From CAVVYV01 sp963818205 (lineage in GTDB: Bacteria; Actinomycetota; Thermoleophilia; Solirubrobacterales; 70-9), in NCBI GenBank assembly GCA_963818205.1, contig CAWFRG010000009.1:186001-250000 (forward strand): a stretch of 64,000 nt of DNA, given 5' to 3'. The notes below the pieces were generated by a model. It had not been told where the DNA came from, did no database searches, and saw only the letters and a list, made by a program, of their open reading frames with translations. This document shows, piece after piece, positions 35,521 through 44,511 of the stretch (positions are counted from its first letter, which is position 1; each line of letters opens with the position of its first letter). A program made the translations under genes and the position numbers.

Positions 35521-36680
35521 ATGCGCGACCTCAGCACCCGAATGATCGAGGCGGTTCTCGACGGCGAGGGGCTGAGGGGAGTCGCGGAGCTCGCCGCGGC
35601 GGAGGCGGGCGGGCCGGTGGCGATCGTGCTCCCGGCCCGCGGCCTCGTGGCCCGGGCTCCCGGGGAGGCCGATCTCAACGGCCTCGCCGAGTACACCCGG
35701 GCCAGGATCGCCGACGCCAACCGGGCGCCGCCGGAGCCGATCGCTCACGAGGTCTCGATCGAGGCCGGCGGCGAGCCGGTCGGGCTGGTGCTGCTGCTCG
35801 CCGAGGACATCGACAGCGAAAAGGCCGTGCTGGTCGATCGCGACGGGGTCCTGCGGGCGGCCGCCCTCGCCACTCTCGCCGAGATCGCGGTCGCCGACGC
35901 CCGCGAGGAGGCCGAGCGGCGGCTCCGCGGCGGCCTGATCGAGGAGCTTCGGACCCGCGAGGTCGAGACCGCGGAGGCGACCTCGAAGGCGGCCCGGCTG
36001 GGCTGCGACCTCGGGCGGGGAGCGATCGCCCTGGTCGCCGAGATCACCTCGTCCAGTCCCAGCCACGCGACCGCCCTGGTCGAGGGCGAGTACGAGGGCT
36101 CGCTCGCCGAGCTCAGCGACGGCCGCCTGTACGCGATCCTGCCGGCGCGCGGGGGGACGACGCTCCCGAGCGCACCCTGGAGGCCGCCGGGCGGATCGCT
36201 GCCCGCCTCCGGCGCCACGGGGTCGCCGCGGTCTCCTCCTTCTATCCCGACCCCGGCGAGCTCCACCGGGCGATCCGCGAGGCCGTGCTGGTCCTCGACG
36301 TGGTCCGGCGCGAGCCCCGGATTGCCGAGGCGCTGGAGGAGGGGATCGCCGCCAGTGGCGTCTACCGCCTGCTGTTCAGGGCGCTGATCTCCGACCCGGA
36401 AGAGGTCCGGACCTTCTACCGGGACACGGTCGAGCCCCTGGTTCGCTACGACACCCAGTACCGCTCCGACCTGCTCGCCACCCTCGAGGAGTATCTGGCG
36501 AGCGATTGCAACATGAACGCGACCGCGCGAGCGATCTACGCCCACCGCCACACCGTCGCCTACCGCCTCGACCGGATCCGCGAGCTCACCGGCCTCGACC
36601 CCCAGATCTCCGAGGACCGGGAACGCCTCGGCCTCGGGATCAAGGCCTATCGGATCCTGGCGCCGGCCCTGCCACGCTGA
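35521..36680 (+). CDS. PucR/CdaR family transcriptional regulator
   Basis: About 386-residue regulator with an N-terminal sensory part and the C-terminal PucR HTH: ATLEEYLASDCNMNATARAI, YAHRHTVAYRLDRIRELTGL, ERLGLGIKAYRIL. This HTH (Asn-x-x-x-x-A-x-x-L, H-R-x-T-x-x-Y-R-L) is diagnostic. One break near 36160. Position directly after glnA suggests control of nitrogen or purine/allantoin use, but the target is not shown by the sequence. Confidence 0.85.
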
Positions 36681-36716
36681 GCCCGCGCTCGAGCGGTTCG
36701 TTTCGATCAGCACGTT

Positions 36717-36764
36717 CACGGCTTTTTCGCGGGTCAGGTTTAGGATCGCGGCTATAAAGCCGTG
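36717..36764 (+). promoter_or_regulatory. 9-bp inverted repeat covering the start codon of the secreted-protein gene
   Basis: CACGGCTTT (36717-36725) pairs perfectly with AAAGCCGTG (36756-36764); the GTG at the end is the start codon. TATAAA at 36753-36758 resembles a -10 box. Either the leader folds and masks the start, or this is an operator around a promoter for a nearly leaderless message. Confidence 0.4.
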
Positions 36765-38036
36765 ATCGTCCGCGACTTTTCGAGATGGATCCCAGCGGTG
36801 GCAGTCCTGGTTGGGCTGCTCGTCTGGTCGGGAACCGCCGAGGCCGTTCGCTCCGGCGGCCACAACCCGCCGACGAGGAAGCTCGAGGAGGCGTTCAAGG
36901 TCGCGGGGGGATATCGGGCGGGAAGCGTGGACGGCTGCTACCCGGGCCCCCGCGAAATGGTCGCGGGGATCCGGCACTGGGCGAACCCTGATGCCGACGT
37001 CGCCGCCGACTTCGATTCGGTTCATCGCCGGAACGTGGTCTACGTGATCAGGCGCGGTACCTTCTGCGGCCGCGTGCGTTTGGCCCTCCGCGCCAGGGGG
37101 CGACTGTTCATCCTGGATACCGCCGGCGGAGAGGTCTACGTTCAGGGGCAACGCAATCGCCAAGGTGGGGAGTCGCGGCGTGGGGGGCGCGGTCCTCTCA
37201 GGGCGCTCACCCTCGTCACCAGAAGCTTCACCCTTGATCAGCCCGACCGGGCGAAGCGGCTCCTCGTCCGTTGCCCGAAGGGGAAGTTCCCGCTCGGCGG
37301 CGGGTTGACCAGCGATCCAGCTCTGAGTGCCGATGGCGAAGGCGTCTACCCGCACTCCTACGAGCGCCTCGGCGTCCAGCGCGGCTACCACGTCAGCGCC
37401 CTCGTCATCGACCCCAGCCAGGCCGCCACCACTCCGCGCGAGACGACGATCCAGGTCGTCTGCGGGCGCGGGCTGGTCCCGAGCAGCTCGCCGCACAGGA
37501 CGGTCTTCGTTAGGCGGAACGAGACCAACACCGCGATCGCCCGTTGCCCAAGGGGGCAGTACCTGTTCTCCGGAGGCTTCCAGCGCACCAACTTCACCAC
37601 CCCGTTTCTGGAACTCGGGGGCAACTACATCACCGAGTCGCGGGCGATCTCGCCCAGGGCCTGGCTGGTGACCGCCACCGCGGCCGGCAACGACGGCGGC
37701 GAGCTCACCGCGATCGTCTACTGCGTCAAGAACGCTGGCCCCCTGTTCACCGAGGTCTCCGCGTCCACCCCCCTGCGCAGCGGCCACTCCGCCACCGCGA
37801 CGACCCCGGGCTGCCCGCCGGGCCTCGAGCTGATCGCCGGAGGATTCAGCTTCGGCGGATCGCAGGACGCGTTCTTCGCCGGAGGTGTCAGCTTCGGCGG
37901 ATCGCAGCAGGCGTTCTTCGCCGAGGGCTCCGTCAACTCCGACGGCACCTGGTCGGCCACCGGCTTCGGCTACTTCGGCCCGGCCCCCGCCCTCACTGCC
38001 TACGGCTACTGCCTGCCGGTCAGCGGTGCGGCCTGA
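36762..38036 (+). CDS. Secreted hypothetical protein with internal repeats
   Basis: Intact 424 residues with a signal peptide (WIPAVAVLVGLLVWSGTAEA). The mature part has repeated cysteine-containing units: LLVRCPKGKFPLGGGL, AIARCPRGQYLFSGGF and PGCPPGLELIAGGFSF, each of the form C-P-x-G-x-x-L-x-G-G-F. A 42-bp perfect-length tandem duplication at 37839-37922 encodes FGGSQDAFFAGGV and FGGSQQAFFAEGS. I recognise no family. Start GTG 36762; no clear Shine-Dalgarno. Confidence 0.75.
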   Translation: MIVRDFSRWIPAVAVLVGLLVWSGTAEAVRSGGHNPPTRKLEEAFKVAGGYRAGSVDGCYPGPREMVAGIRHWANPDADVAADFDSVHRRNVVYVIRRGTFCGRVRLALRARGRLFILDTAGGEVYVQGQRNRQGGESRRGGRGPLRALTLVTRSFTLDQPDRAKRLLVRCPKGKFPLGGGLTSDPALSADGEGVYPHSYERLGVQRGYHVSALVIDPSQAATTPRETTIQVVCGRGLVPSSSPHRTVFVRRNETNTAIARCPRGQYLFSGGFQRTNFTTPFLELGGNYITESRAISPRAWLVTATAAGNDGGELTAIVYCVKNAGPLFTEVSASTPLRSGHSATATTPGCPPGLELIAGGFSFGGSQDAFFAGGVSFGGSQQAFFAEGSVNSDGTWSATGFGYFGPAPALTAYGYCLPVSGAA

Positions 38037-38042
38037 GAGCCC

Positions 38043-39320
38043 TTAGCCGCTGATTTCCTTCCGGCGCGGGACCAGGCGGTAGACGGAGCCGGGGGTGAGC
38101 CGGTCGCCGGGGCCGACCCCGAATTCGGAGATGACATAGATCCGCCCGGCGCGGTCCTCGGCGAACGAGGTCAGGAAGGGGACCCGGAAGCGGAAGCTGC
38201 GCTCCTTGCCGGCTCGCCGGTTGGGGCGGGGGCGGAGGCCGAAGAGCCGGCCGGTGCAGTAGTCGCCGAAGAGGTAGCGGCCGACGACCTCGCGTCCGGC
38301 GATTCGGGAGAGCGCCGGGTCGCGGACGACGTAGCCGCCGGTGACCGCGCATCCGGGCCCGTGAGGGTATGCGAGCACCGGCAGCACCGTGCGGCTCTTC
38401 GGCACCGACTTGGTGAGCGGGGCGAACCCCTCGTATGCCGCCCAGCCGAAGTTGGCGCCGCGCGCCTTCCCGGCGGGGAGGTAGTCGATCTCCTCGAAGC
38501 GCTGGTCGCCGATGTCGCCGATCGCCATCGCTCCGGTCGCCCGGTCGAAGGAGAAGCGCCAGGGGTTGTGAAACCCGTAGGCGAAGATCTCGTCGCGACC
38601 GGCGCGGCCGACGAAGGGGTTGTCGGCGGGAACCGTGTATGCGCGAGGGCGCTGCGCAGGCGAAGCCGAGGAGCGATCCGTTTCGTCGGGGCGAACCGCG
38701 CGCGGGTCGATTCGGAGGATCTTGCCGAGCAACGACCGCTTGTTCTGAGCGATGTTGTCGGGGTCGCCGGAGGGGCCGCCGTCGCCGGAGCCGATGTAGA
38801 GGTAGCGGTCCGGGCCGAAGAGCACGAGGCCGCCGTGGTCCTTGGTGGTCGGCTCGGGGATCCGAAGGACGAGTCGGGCGCTGCCCGGGTCCCCGCGGAG
38901 GGGATCGCTCTCCTCGCGCCGGAACTCGACCACCCGGAGCGCGTCGCGGCGATCGTTGTAGGCGACATAGAAGAGCCCGCTCTCCGCGTAGTCCGGGGCG
39001 AAGGCCATCGAGAACAACCCCTGCTCGCCTCCCTTAGCCGCTGTCTTCACCTGGCGGCGGAGGTCGAGGAACGGTTGCTTCTCGGGGCCTCCGCCCGGGA
39101 GGACCTCGATCGTGCCCTGCCGCTCGACAACGAACAGCGGCGAGTCCCTCCCGGGAGGCTGGGTCAGGTAGGTGGGCTGCTGGAAGCGGCCCACCCGCTC
39201 GAGGGCGAGGAACTTGGGGCCCAGCTCCTCCTCGTCCCGAAGGCCGATGCCGACGATCGCAGCGACGATCGCGACCAGGGCGGCGATGGTTGTCTCGATC
39301 TGGCGACGGCTGAAGGTCAT
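38043..39320 (-). CDS. PQQ-dependent sugar dehydrogenase (glucose/sorbosone dehydrogenase family), paralogue 1
   Basis: 425-residue beta-propeller of the GSDH family, exported through an N-terminal hydrophobic helix (TIAALVAIVAAIVGIGL). Motifs: GGEQGLFSMAFAPDYAES, DHGGLVLFGPDRYLYIGSGD, RSLLGKILRIDPRA, EIFAYGFHNPWRFSFDRATG and IGDIGDQRFEEIDYLPAGKA. After RIDPRA it contains a stretch (RPDETDRSSASPAQRPRA) absent from the two paralogues downstream; it is encoded by copy C of the dispersed element. Substrate unknown; relatives oxidise aldose sugars in the periplasm or outside the cell. Confidence 0.88.
   Translation of the reverse strand: MTFSRRQIETTIAALVAIVAAIVGIGLRDEEELGPKFLALERVGRFQQPTYLTQPPGRDSPLFVVERQGTIEVLPGGGPEKQPFLDLRRQVKTAAKGGEQGLFSMAFAPDYAESGLFYVAYNDRRDALRVVEFRREESDPLRGDPGSARLVLRIPEPTTKDHGGLVLFGPDRYLYIGSGDGGPSGDPDNIAQNKRSLLGKILRIDPRAVRPDETDRSSASPAQRPRAYTVPADNPFVGRAGRDEIFAYGFHNPWRFSFDRATGAMAIGDIGDQRFEEIDYLPAGKARGANFGWAAYEGFAPLTKSVPKSRTVLPVLAYPHGPGCAVTGGYVVRDPALSRIAGREVVGRYLFGDYCTGRLFGLRPRPNRRAGKERSFRFRVPFLTSFAEDRAGRIYVISEFGVGPGDRLTPGSVYRLVPRRKEISG
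38639..38691 (+). repeat. Dispersed element copy C (short form), inside a coding sequence
   Basis: GCGAGGGCGCTGCGCAGG, CGAAGCCGAGGAGCGATCC, GTTTCGTCGGGG. Inserted antisense within the sugar dehydrogenase gene, in frame, adding about 16 residues (48 bases) relative to both neighbouring paralogues. Shares CAGGCGAAGCCGAGGAG and CCGTTTCGT with copy D and the two outer ends with copy B. Confidence 0.8.
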
Positions 39321-39359
39321 GCGCGTCGAGGCGGTCCCGGGGACGACCGCGAGAGGTTA

Positions 39360-40541
39360 TTACCGCCGCTTGCGAGCGGGGAGCACGCGAAACACCGGAC
39401 CGTTCAGCGAGGTGGCGAACAGCGCACCGTTGCGTCCCTCCCCGAACGAGCTCAGCATCGGCACTCGGGCGCCCACGCGGCGATCCCGGCGGGATCCGCC
39501 GAGCCCGGGAATCAGGGATCGCAGCTTGCCGATGCAGAAGTCCCCGTAGACGTAGCGGCCGAGCAGCGAGCGCAGCCTCGGGTTGCTGACCACGTAGCCG
39601 CCGATCAAGGCGCAGGCCCCGCCGCCGAGCGCATAGACCTTGATCGGCTTGACCGTGCCCCCCGGGGTCGGCGGGTGGGCGCCCGCGAAGGGCGCGAACC
39701 CCTCGAAGTCGTTCCAGCCGAAGTTGGCGCCGCGGGCGGCGGTGAGGGTCTCGTAGTCGATCTCCTCGAAGCGGTCCTGGCCGACGTCGCCGATCGCGAT
39801 CCGGGGCTCGCCGCGCTTGCTCTGCAGATCAAAGGAGAAGCGGAAGGGGTTGCGCAGCCCGTAGGAGTAGACCTCATCGCGCCCGGGCCCGGCGGCGAAG
39901 GGATTCGATCCGGGCGAGGCGTAGGGCTGGCCGCCCTGGGCGCGCGGGTCGATCCGGAGGATCTTGCCGAGCAGCGAGTTGGTGTTCTGGGCGTTGTCGG
40001 GGCGATCGCCGGAGCCGCCGCCGTCCCCGGTGCCCACATAGAGGAAGCCGTCGGGGCCGAACTGGAGCTGACCCCCGTTGTGGTTCGTGTTCACGGGGTG
40101 GGGGATCAGCAGCACCTGGCGCTGGGATCCCGGCAGCACCCGCGCCCCGTCGGGCGTCGCCTTGAACTCGTCGACCTCGTTGTCGCCGGCCCTGTTGGTG
40201 AAGTAGGCGTAGAACAGGCGGGAGCTGGCGAAGTCGGGTGGGAAGGCGATCGAGAGCAGCCCCTGCTCGCCGCCCGAGATCACCTGTCCGGCGATGTTGA
40301 GGAAGGTGCGGCGGCGCTTGCCCTGCACCAGCCTCACCCGTCCGGGCTGTTCGACCACGAAGAGGCCGGAGACGTCGGGCGCCACGGTCACGTAGACGGG
40401 GCTGTGGAAGCGCCCGATCCGCTTCAGCTTCACCCTCGCATCGGCGCTCGGGGCGGCCAGAGCGAGCAGCATGCCCGCCAGCGCCGCCGCGAGCAGCGAG
40501 GTCGCGACCCATGCACGCCCCGGTTTCGCAGAGGCCCTCAT
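39360..40541 (-). CDS. PQQ-dependent sugar dehydrogenase, paralogue 2
   Basis: Intact 393-residue GSDH-type propeller with a signal peptide (VATSLLAAALAGMLLALAAP, cleavage near SADA). Motifs: GGEQGLLSIAFPPDFASS, LIPHPVNTNHNGGQLQFGPD, LYVGTGDGGGSGDRPDNAQN, SLLGKILRIDPRAQGGQPYA, EVYSYGLRNPFRFSFDL and FEEIDYETLTAARGANFGWN. The loop after RIDPRA is short here, the ancestral-looking state. It begins 48 bases downstream of paralogue 3 and ends 39 bases before paralogue 1. Confidence 0.9.
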   Translation of the reverse strand: MRASAKPGRAWVATSLLAAALAGMLLALAAPSADARVKLKRIGRFHSPVYVTVAPDVSGLFVVEQPGRVRLVQGKRRRTFLNIAGQVISGGEQGLLSIAFPPDFASSRLFYAYFTNRAGDNEVDEFKATPDGARVLPGSQRQVLLIPHPVNTNHNGGQLQFGPDGFLYVGTGDGGGSGDRPDNAQNTNSLLGKILRIDPRAQGGQPYASPGSNPFAAGPGRDEVYSYGLRNPFRFSFDLQSKRGEPRIAIGDVGQDRFEEIDYETLTAARGANFGWNDFEGFAPFAGAHPPTPGGTVKPIKVYALGGGACALIGGYVVSNPRLRSLLGRYVYGDFCIGKLRSLIPGLGGSRRDRRVGARVPMLSSFGEGRNGALFATSLNGPVFRVLPARKRR

Positions 40542-40589
40542 CTCGTCGTGTCAGAACACCGGCTCGACGCCGGGGGTGCGCTGCCACCG

Positions 40590-41781
40590 CTACTCGCCCA
40601 CAAGCCTGAACACCGGCCCATCCAGCGAGATCGCGTAGATGTGGCCGGCGGCGTCCTCGCCGAAGGAGCTGAGGCCGCTCACCTCCAGGCCCAGCGGGCG
40701 GTCGCCGCTGGCGCCGGCGACGCTGGGCACGAAGCTGCGCAACTCCCCCGCGCAGTAGTCCCCGTATAGGTAGCGCCCCGTCAGCGAGGGCAGGGAGGGA
40801 TCGCGGACGACGTAGCCGCCGGTGATCGAGCAGCCCTCGTCGCGCCCGTAGGTGAATATCGGGGGCACGGCCCCGGGCGCCTGCTGGTCCTGGTTGAAGC
40901 GCTCCGTTCCCTCGAATGCCGACCAGCCGAAGTTCGCGCCGCGCGCCTCGCCCGCCGGCGCGTAGTCGACCTCCTCGAGCGTGTTCTGGCCGACGTCGCC
41001 GATCGACAGCGCCCGGTTCTCCCGGTCGAAGCTGAAGCGCCAGGGATTGCGCAGCCCGTAGGAGTAGACCTCCGGCCGCGCCCCGGCCCGGCCGACGAAG
41101 GGGTTGTCGGGGGGATCCCGTAGGGCTGGTCCCCTGAGGGCCGTGGATCGATCCGGAGGATCTTGCCGAGCAGCGAACCGAGGTCCTGCCCGTTTCGCTC
41201 CGGGTCGTCGGCGATCCCGCCGTCTCCCGTGCCGATGTAGAGATGACCGTCCGGGCCGAAGAGGAGCAGACCGCCGTTGTGGTTGGAGGCAAAGTCATCC
41301 ATCCGGAGGACCTCGCGCCGGCTGCCTTCCTCGACGATGCCATCGTCGCCCGCCTTGAACTCGACCACGTGCTGGTCCTGGTCCGAGCCGGTGAAGTAGA
41401 CGTACAGCAGCCGCGAGCTGGCGAAGTCGGGATCGAAGGCGACGGAGAGCAGTCCCTGCTCGCCGTCGTCGGAGACCTCGGCGCTGAGGTCGAGCGCCGG
41501 CCGCTCGAGAGTCTCGCCATCGCGAACGATCCGAAGCCGGCCCGGTCTGCTCGACCACGTAGAGGTCGTTGCTGCCGGGGGCCTGGGCGACGTAGGTCGG
41601 CTGGTCGAACTCGCCCACCTTCTCCAGGGCGACGCCCCCACCGCCGCTCCCGGCCGTCTCGGTCGGCTCGACGCTGGTCGGAGCCTGTGCCGTGGTCTCG
41701 TCGTCGCCTCCTCCGCAGCCCGCCACGAGCGCAGCCAGGAGGCCCGCCAGCAGCGCGGTCAGGAGGCCCGCCTGAACCCAT
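40590..41781 (-). CDS. PQQ-dependent sugar dehydrogenase lipoprotein, paralogue 3
   Basis: Lipoprotein form: a hydrophobic leader LLTALLAGLLAALVAGC with lipobox V-A-G-C, then a Thr/Gly/Ser-rich linker. Propeller motifs: EKVGEFDQPTYVAQAPGSND, GEQGLLSVAFDPDFASSRLL, NHNGGLLLFGPDGHLYIGTG, LLGKILRIDPRPSGDQPYGI, EEVDYAPAGEARGANFGWSA. Breaks near 41545 and 41120, and one near the start, since ATG 41781 (MGSG) is out of frame with the leader. First of three same-strand paralogues, probably one transcript. Confidence 0.82.
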
Positions 41782-41831
41782 CCCGGCTCCGAATCATCCG
41801 GCAGACTGTAGAAAGGGCCGGTTAGGGGCGG

Positions 41832-42680
41832 TTAAGGGCTGGTCGAGGTGCCGCCGCCGAGCTCGGACTTCTGCTCCTCGGTGCCGGCCTGGCCGATGAT
41901 GTCGCCCTTCTTGATCGGTACCACCTTGCCCGAGTCGTCGACCCGCGTCTGGGGCGGGGCGGCGCTGATCACGACCACGAATTCCCCCTCGGGGACGCTG
42001 CCGTCGTCGGTGACCGCCACCGCCTTGCCCTGGAGCCCGGCGGCGATCCGGTAGCGCACCGTGTAGGTGCCCGGCTGAACGGGGGTCACCCGCCAGACGA
42101 TCTCCCGCGTTTCGTTCGGATCCAACGGGCCGAAGCTGAAGGTGTCGGTCTGCGCCGCCTCGGCCCCGGCGGAGGCGGTCTGCCCGGCGAGCTTCGGATA
42201 GCCCTGCTCCAGGATCCAGACCGGGCGGGAGGGGATCGCGAGATCGGGCTGCTGGGAGATCACCGAGAACGAGCCCGCCGCGGTCGGGCCCGACTCCTCG
42301 GTCGCCGTGTCGGCGCCGGCGCTCTCGCTCGTCTCGCTCCCGGTGGTCGCGGTGTCCGTGCTGTCGGTCTCGACCCCGGGTGCAGCCTCGGCATCGGTCC
42401 AGATCGTGATCGCGAGGTCGGGGATCGTCTCCTCTCCGGTGTTGCCGACCGAGAGGGTCAGGTCGGAGGTCTCGGCCAGGCGCTGCTTGCTGGCGAACGA
42501 GGCGTTGACGATGTCGACGGGAAACTCCCCCTCGGGCTCATCGGCGTCCTGGCGCTCGCCGCCGCCGCAGGCCGCGACGCCGATGCTGCAGAGAGCGACG
42601 AGGAGCCCCATCCCCAGGCGACCGCGCACTCGCAGGAGACGCGATGTGGAGCCGTTCTCCTCCAAGGCCGGCCGGAGCAT
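41832..42680 (-). CDS. Lipoprotein of unknown function
   Basis: About 282 residues. Lipobox: LLVALCSIGVAACGGGERQD, with Cys after G-V-A-A. The mature protein has two beta-rich parts (VDIVNASFASKQRLAETSDL with TLSVGNTGEETIPDLAITIW; REIVWRVTPVQPGTYTVRYR) separated by a Ser/Thr/Glu-rich linker. This suggests Ig-like or CARDB-like folds. It is divergent from the MlaE permease operon and shares the intergenic operator-like site at 42747, so it may serve envelope lipid transport. ATG 42680 is chosen; GTG 42701 is possible. Confidence 0.7.
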   Translation of the reverse strand: MLRPALEENGSTSRLLRVRGRLGMGLLVALCSIGVAACGGGERQDADEPEGEFPVDIVNASFASKQRLAETSDLTLSVGNTGEETIPDLAITIWTDAEAAPGVETDSTDTATTGSETSESAGADTATEESGPTAAGSFSVISQQPDLAIPSRPVWILEQGYPKLAGQTASAGAEAAQTDTFSFGPLDPNETREIVWRVTPVQPGTYTVRYRIAAGLQGKAVAVTDDGSVPEGEFVVVISAAPPQTRVDDSGKVVPIKKGDIIGQAGTEEQKSELGGGTSTSP

Positions 42681-42746
42681 ACCACCCAGGCGCGAGCTCA
42701 CGGTTGGGGGTGGCGATTGGTGGGTCGATCAAATACTCTTCGCTGT

Positions 42747-42764
42747 GTGCCGCCTGGGCGGCAC
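42747..42764 (+). promoter_or_regulatory. Operator-like inverted repeat before the MlaE operon
   Basis: GTGCCGCC-TG-GGCGGCAC: 8-bp perfect arms around two bases, in the intergenic region between the divergent lipoprotein and permease genes. The short spacer favours a protein-binding site over a hairpin. AAATACT just upstream (42730-42736) resembles a -10 element. Confidence 0.45.
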
Positions 42765-42822
42765 GCGGGGCCGCTGCGCCTCCGTCGGTTGGGGGGCCAG
42801 ACCGGGCCCGGAGGAGAGAAAT

Positions 42823-43629
42823 TTGGTCAGATCCGTAGCCGACAGGGCATTCCTCCCCGCGAAATCGCTCTTCGAGCAGGTCGGGGACATGATGATCCTG
42901 ACCGCGAAGACGATCGTCTCCGCGATCCGTCCGCCCTATCCCTACGGCGGCGAGTTCATCGGCCAGTTCCTCTTCGCCCTCCAGCTCTGCTGGTTCCCGA
43001 TGATGATCTCGACCCTCGCCTTCGGCTTCGGCGCCCCGGGGCTGCAGGCGGCCAACTTCCTCTCGCTCTTCGGGGCGCTCGACCGCCTCGGCGGCTTCTT
43101 CGTCCTCGCCTCGATCCGCGAGTTCGCCCCCTTCGTCACCGCGGTCGTCGTCGCCGGCGTCGCCGGCACCGCGATCACCGCCGACCTCGGCGCCCGGAAG
43201 ATCCGCGAGGAGCTCGACGCGCTCCAGGTGCTCGGCGTCGACCCGATCAAGAACCTGGTCGTGCCGCGCTTCCTCGCGCTGATGCTGATCACCGGCCTGA
43301 TGGACATCTACGCGCTGATCTTCGGCATCGTCGGCGGGATCGGCGCGGAGCTGCTCTACAACGAGCCGCTCGGCGGGTTCTTCGCCACCCTCTTCAACAA
43401 CGCCTCGGTCACCGACCTTTGGGGGTCGGTCCTGAAGACGACCTTATTCGGGGCGATCATCGCGATCGTCTGCTCCTACAAGGGGATGACTGCGTCCGGA
43501 GGCGCCGAGGGCGTCGGTAGAGCCGTGAACGAGGCGGTGGTGATCGCCTTCATGGGCGTCTTCGCGTTCAACTACGTCTTCACCCAGACCCTGCTCGCGA
43601 CCCATCCCGAGCTGCAGGTGATCAAGTGA
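42823..43629 (+). CDS. MlaE/YrbE family ABC transporter permease (YrbE1A-like)
   Basis: 268-residue MlaE permease with about five membrane segments. Signature: FFVLASIREFAPFVTAVVVA, GTAITADLGARKIREELDAL and QVLGVDPIKNLVVPRFLALM, the conserved E-x-x-A-L-x-x-L-G-x-D-P motif. The start is TTG 42823, placed six bases after GGAGGAGAG. In actinobacteria these permeases normally serve MCE lipid importers. Coupled to a second permease and an ATPase downstream. Confidence 0.9.
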   Translation: MVRSVADRAFLPAKSLFEQVGDMMILTAKTIVSAIRPPYPYGGEFIGQFLFALQLCWFPMMISTLAFGFGAPGLQAANFLSLFGALDRLGGFFVLASIREFAPFVTAVVVAGVAGTAITADLGARKIREELDALQVLGVDPIKNLVVPRFLALMLITGLMDIYALIFGIVGGIGAELLYNEPLGGFFATLFNNASVTDLWGSVLKTTLFGAIIAIVCSYKGMTASGGAEGVGRAVNEAVVIAFMGVFAFNYVFTQTLLATHPELQVIK

Positions 43630-43660
43630 CGGCGGTTAGCGCGATGAGGGGTAGCTGACC

Positions 43661-44461
43661 ATGGGCGCTGGCTGGCTCGCCGTCCCCCGCGGATGGCTCA
43701 ACTCGATCGGCGAGATCTTCGGCTTCTGCGTCCGGGTCATGGGCCTGGTCTACAGCGGCCGCGTCTTCCAGTTCTTCGGCGAGGCGCTGCGCCAGACCGG
43801 GATCCTGATCCTCGGCTCGACGATCGTCATCTGGGGGCTGGTCTTCATCCTCGGACTTCAGTGCGGGATCGAGGGCGCCTACTTCAACCGCTCGGTCGGG
43901 GCGCCCGCCTACGCCGGCGTCTTCGCCGCCTGGTGCGACCTCCGCGAAGTGATCCCCTACGCCTTCGGCTACATGCTCGCCGCCAAGGTCGGCACCGGGA
44001 TCGTCGCCGAGCTCGGCGCGATGCGGATCTCGGATGAGATCGACGCCCTCGAGGTGATGGGCGTGCCGCCGGTCACCTTCCTCGCCGCCACCCGCCTGCT
44101 CGCCGCCTGGATCGCCTTCCCGTTCATGTATCTGGCAGCGGTCGGGATCGGCTTCTTCGCCAGCTGGCTCGCCGTCGTCGAGCAGATCGGCGACGTCTCC
44201 TCCGGCGGCTACTTCCTGATCTTCTGGATGTTCCAGAACCCGCCCGACCTCTTATTCAGCCTGATCAAGGGGATGGCGATGGCGACGGCGATCGTGCTGG
44301 TCGGCTGCTACTACGGCTACACCGCCTCCGGCGGTCCGGTCGGGGTGGGCACGGCGACCGCGAAGTCGATGGTGCTCAACATCGTCCTCGTACACTTGAT
44401 CGGGATGATGGGAACGTTGGTCTTCTGGGGGGCGAACCCGAGGGCGCCGATCGGCGGTTGA
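43661..44461 (+). CDS. MlaE/YrbE family ABC transporter permease (YrbE1B-like)
   Basis: Intact 266 residues. Membrane segments GILILGSTIVIWGLVFILGL and LAAWIAFPFMYLAAVGIGFF; signature AAKVGTGIVAELGAMRISDE with IDALEVMGVPPVTFLAATRL. It forms a heterodimer with the preceding YrbE1A-like permease, 31 bases upstream. No MCE-domain protein follows, unlike mycobacterial mce operons. Confidence 0.92.
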   Translation: MGAGWLAVPRGWLNSIGEIFGFCVRVMGLVYSGRVFQFFGEALRQTGILILGSTIVIWGLVFILGLQCGIEGAYFNRSVGAPAYAGVFAAWCDLREVIPYAFGYMLAAKVGTGIVAELGAMRISDEIDALEVMGVPPVTFLAATRLLAAWIAFPFMYLAAVGIGFFASWLAVVEQIGDVSSGGYFLIFWMFQNPPDLLFSLIKGMAMATAIVLVGCYYGYTASGGPVGVGTATAKSMVLNIVLVHLIGMMGTLVFWGANPRAPIGG

Positions 44462-44511
44462 GCGGGAGGCCATTCCTAGTATTCAGGTGGACTTCGAAGG
44501 AGGATTGAAGA

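Noticed and set aside
38361..40769. An 802-codon open frame on the plus strand
   Set aside because: It is antisense to two well-conserved sugar dehydrogenases, and its composition (repeated GDRDP, AEVGAAG, EDLAEQ) is the mirror of GC-rich codon use.
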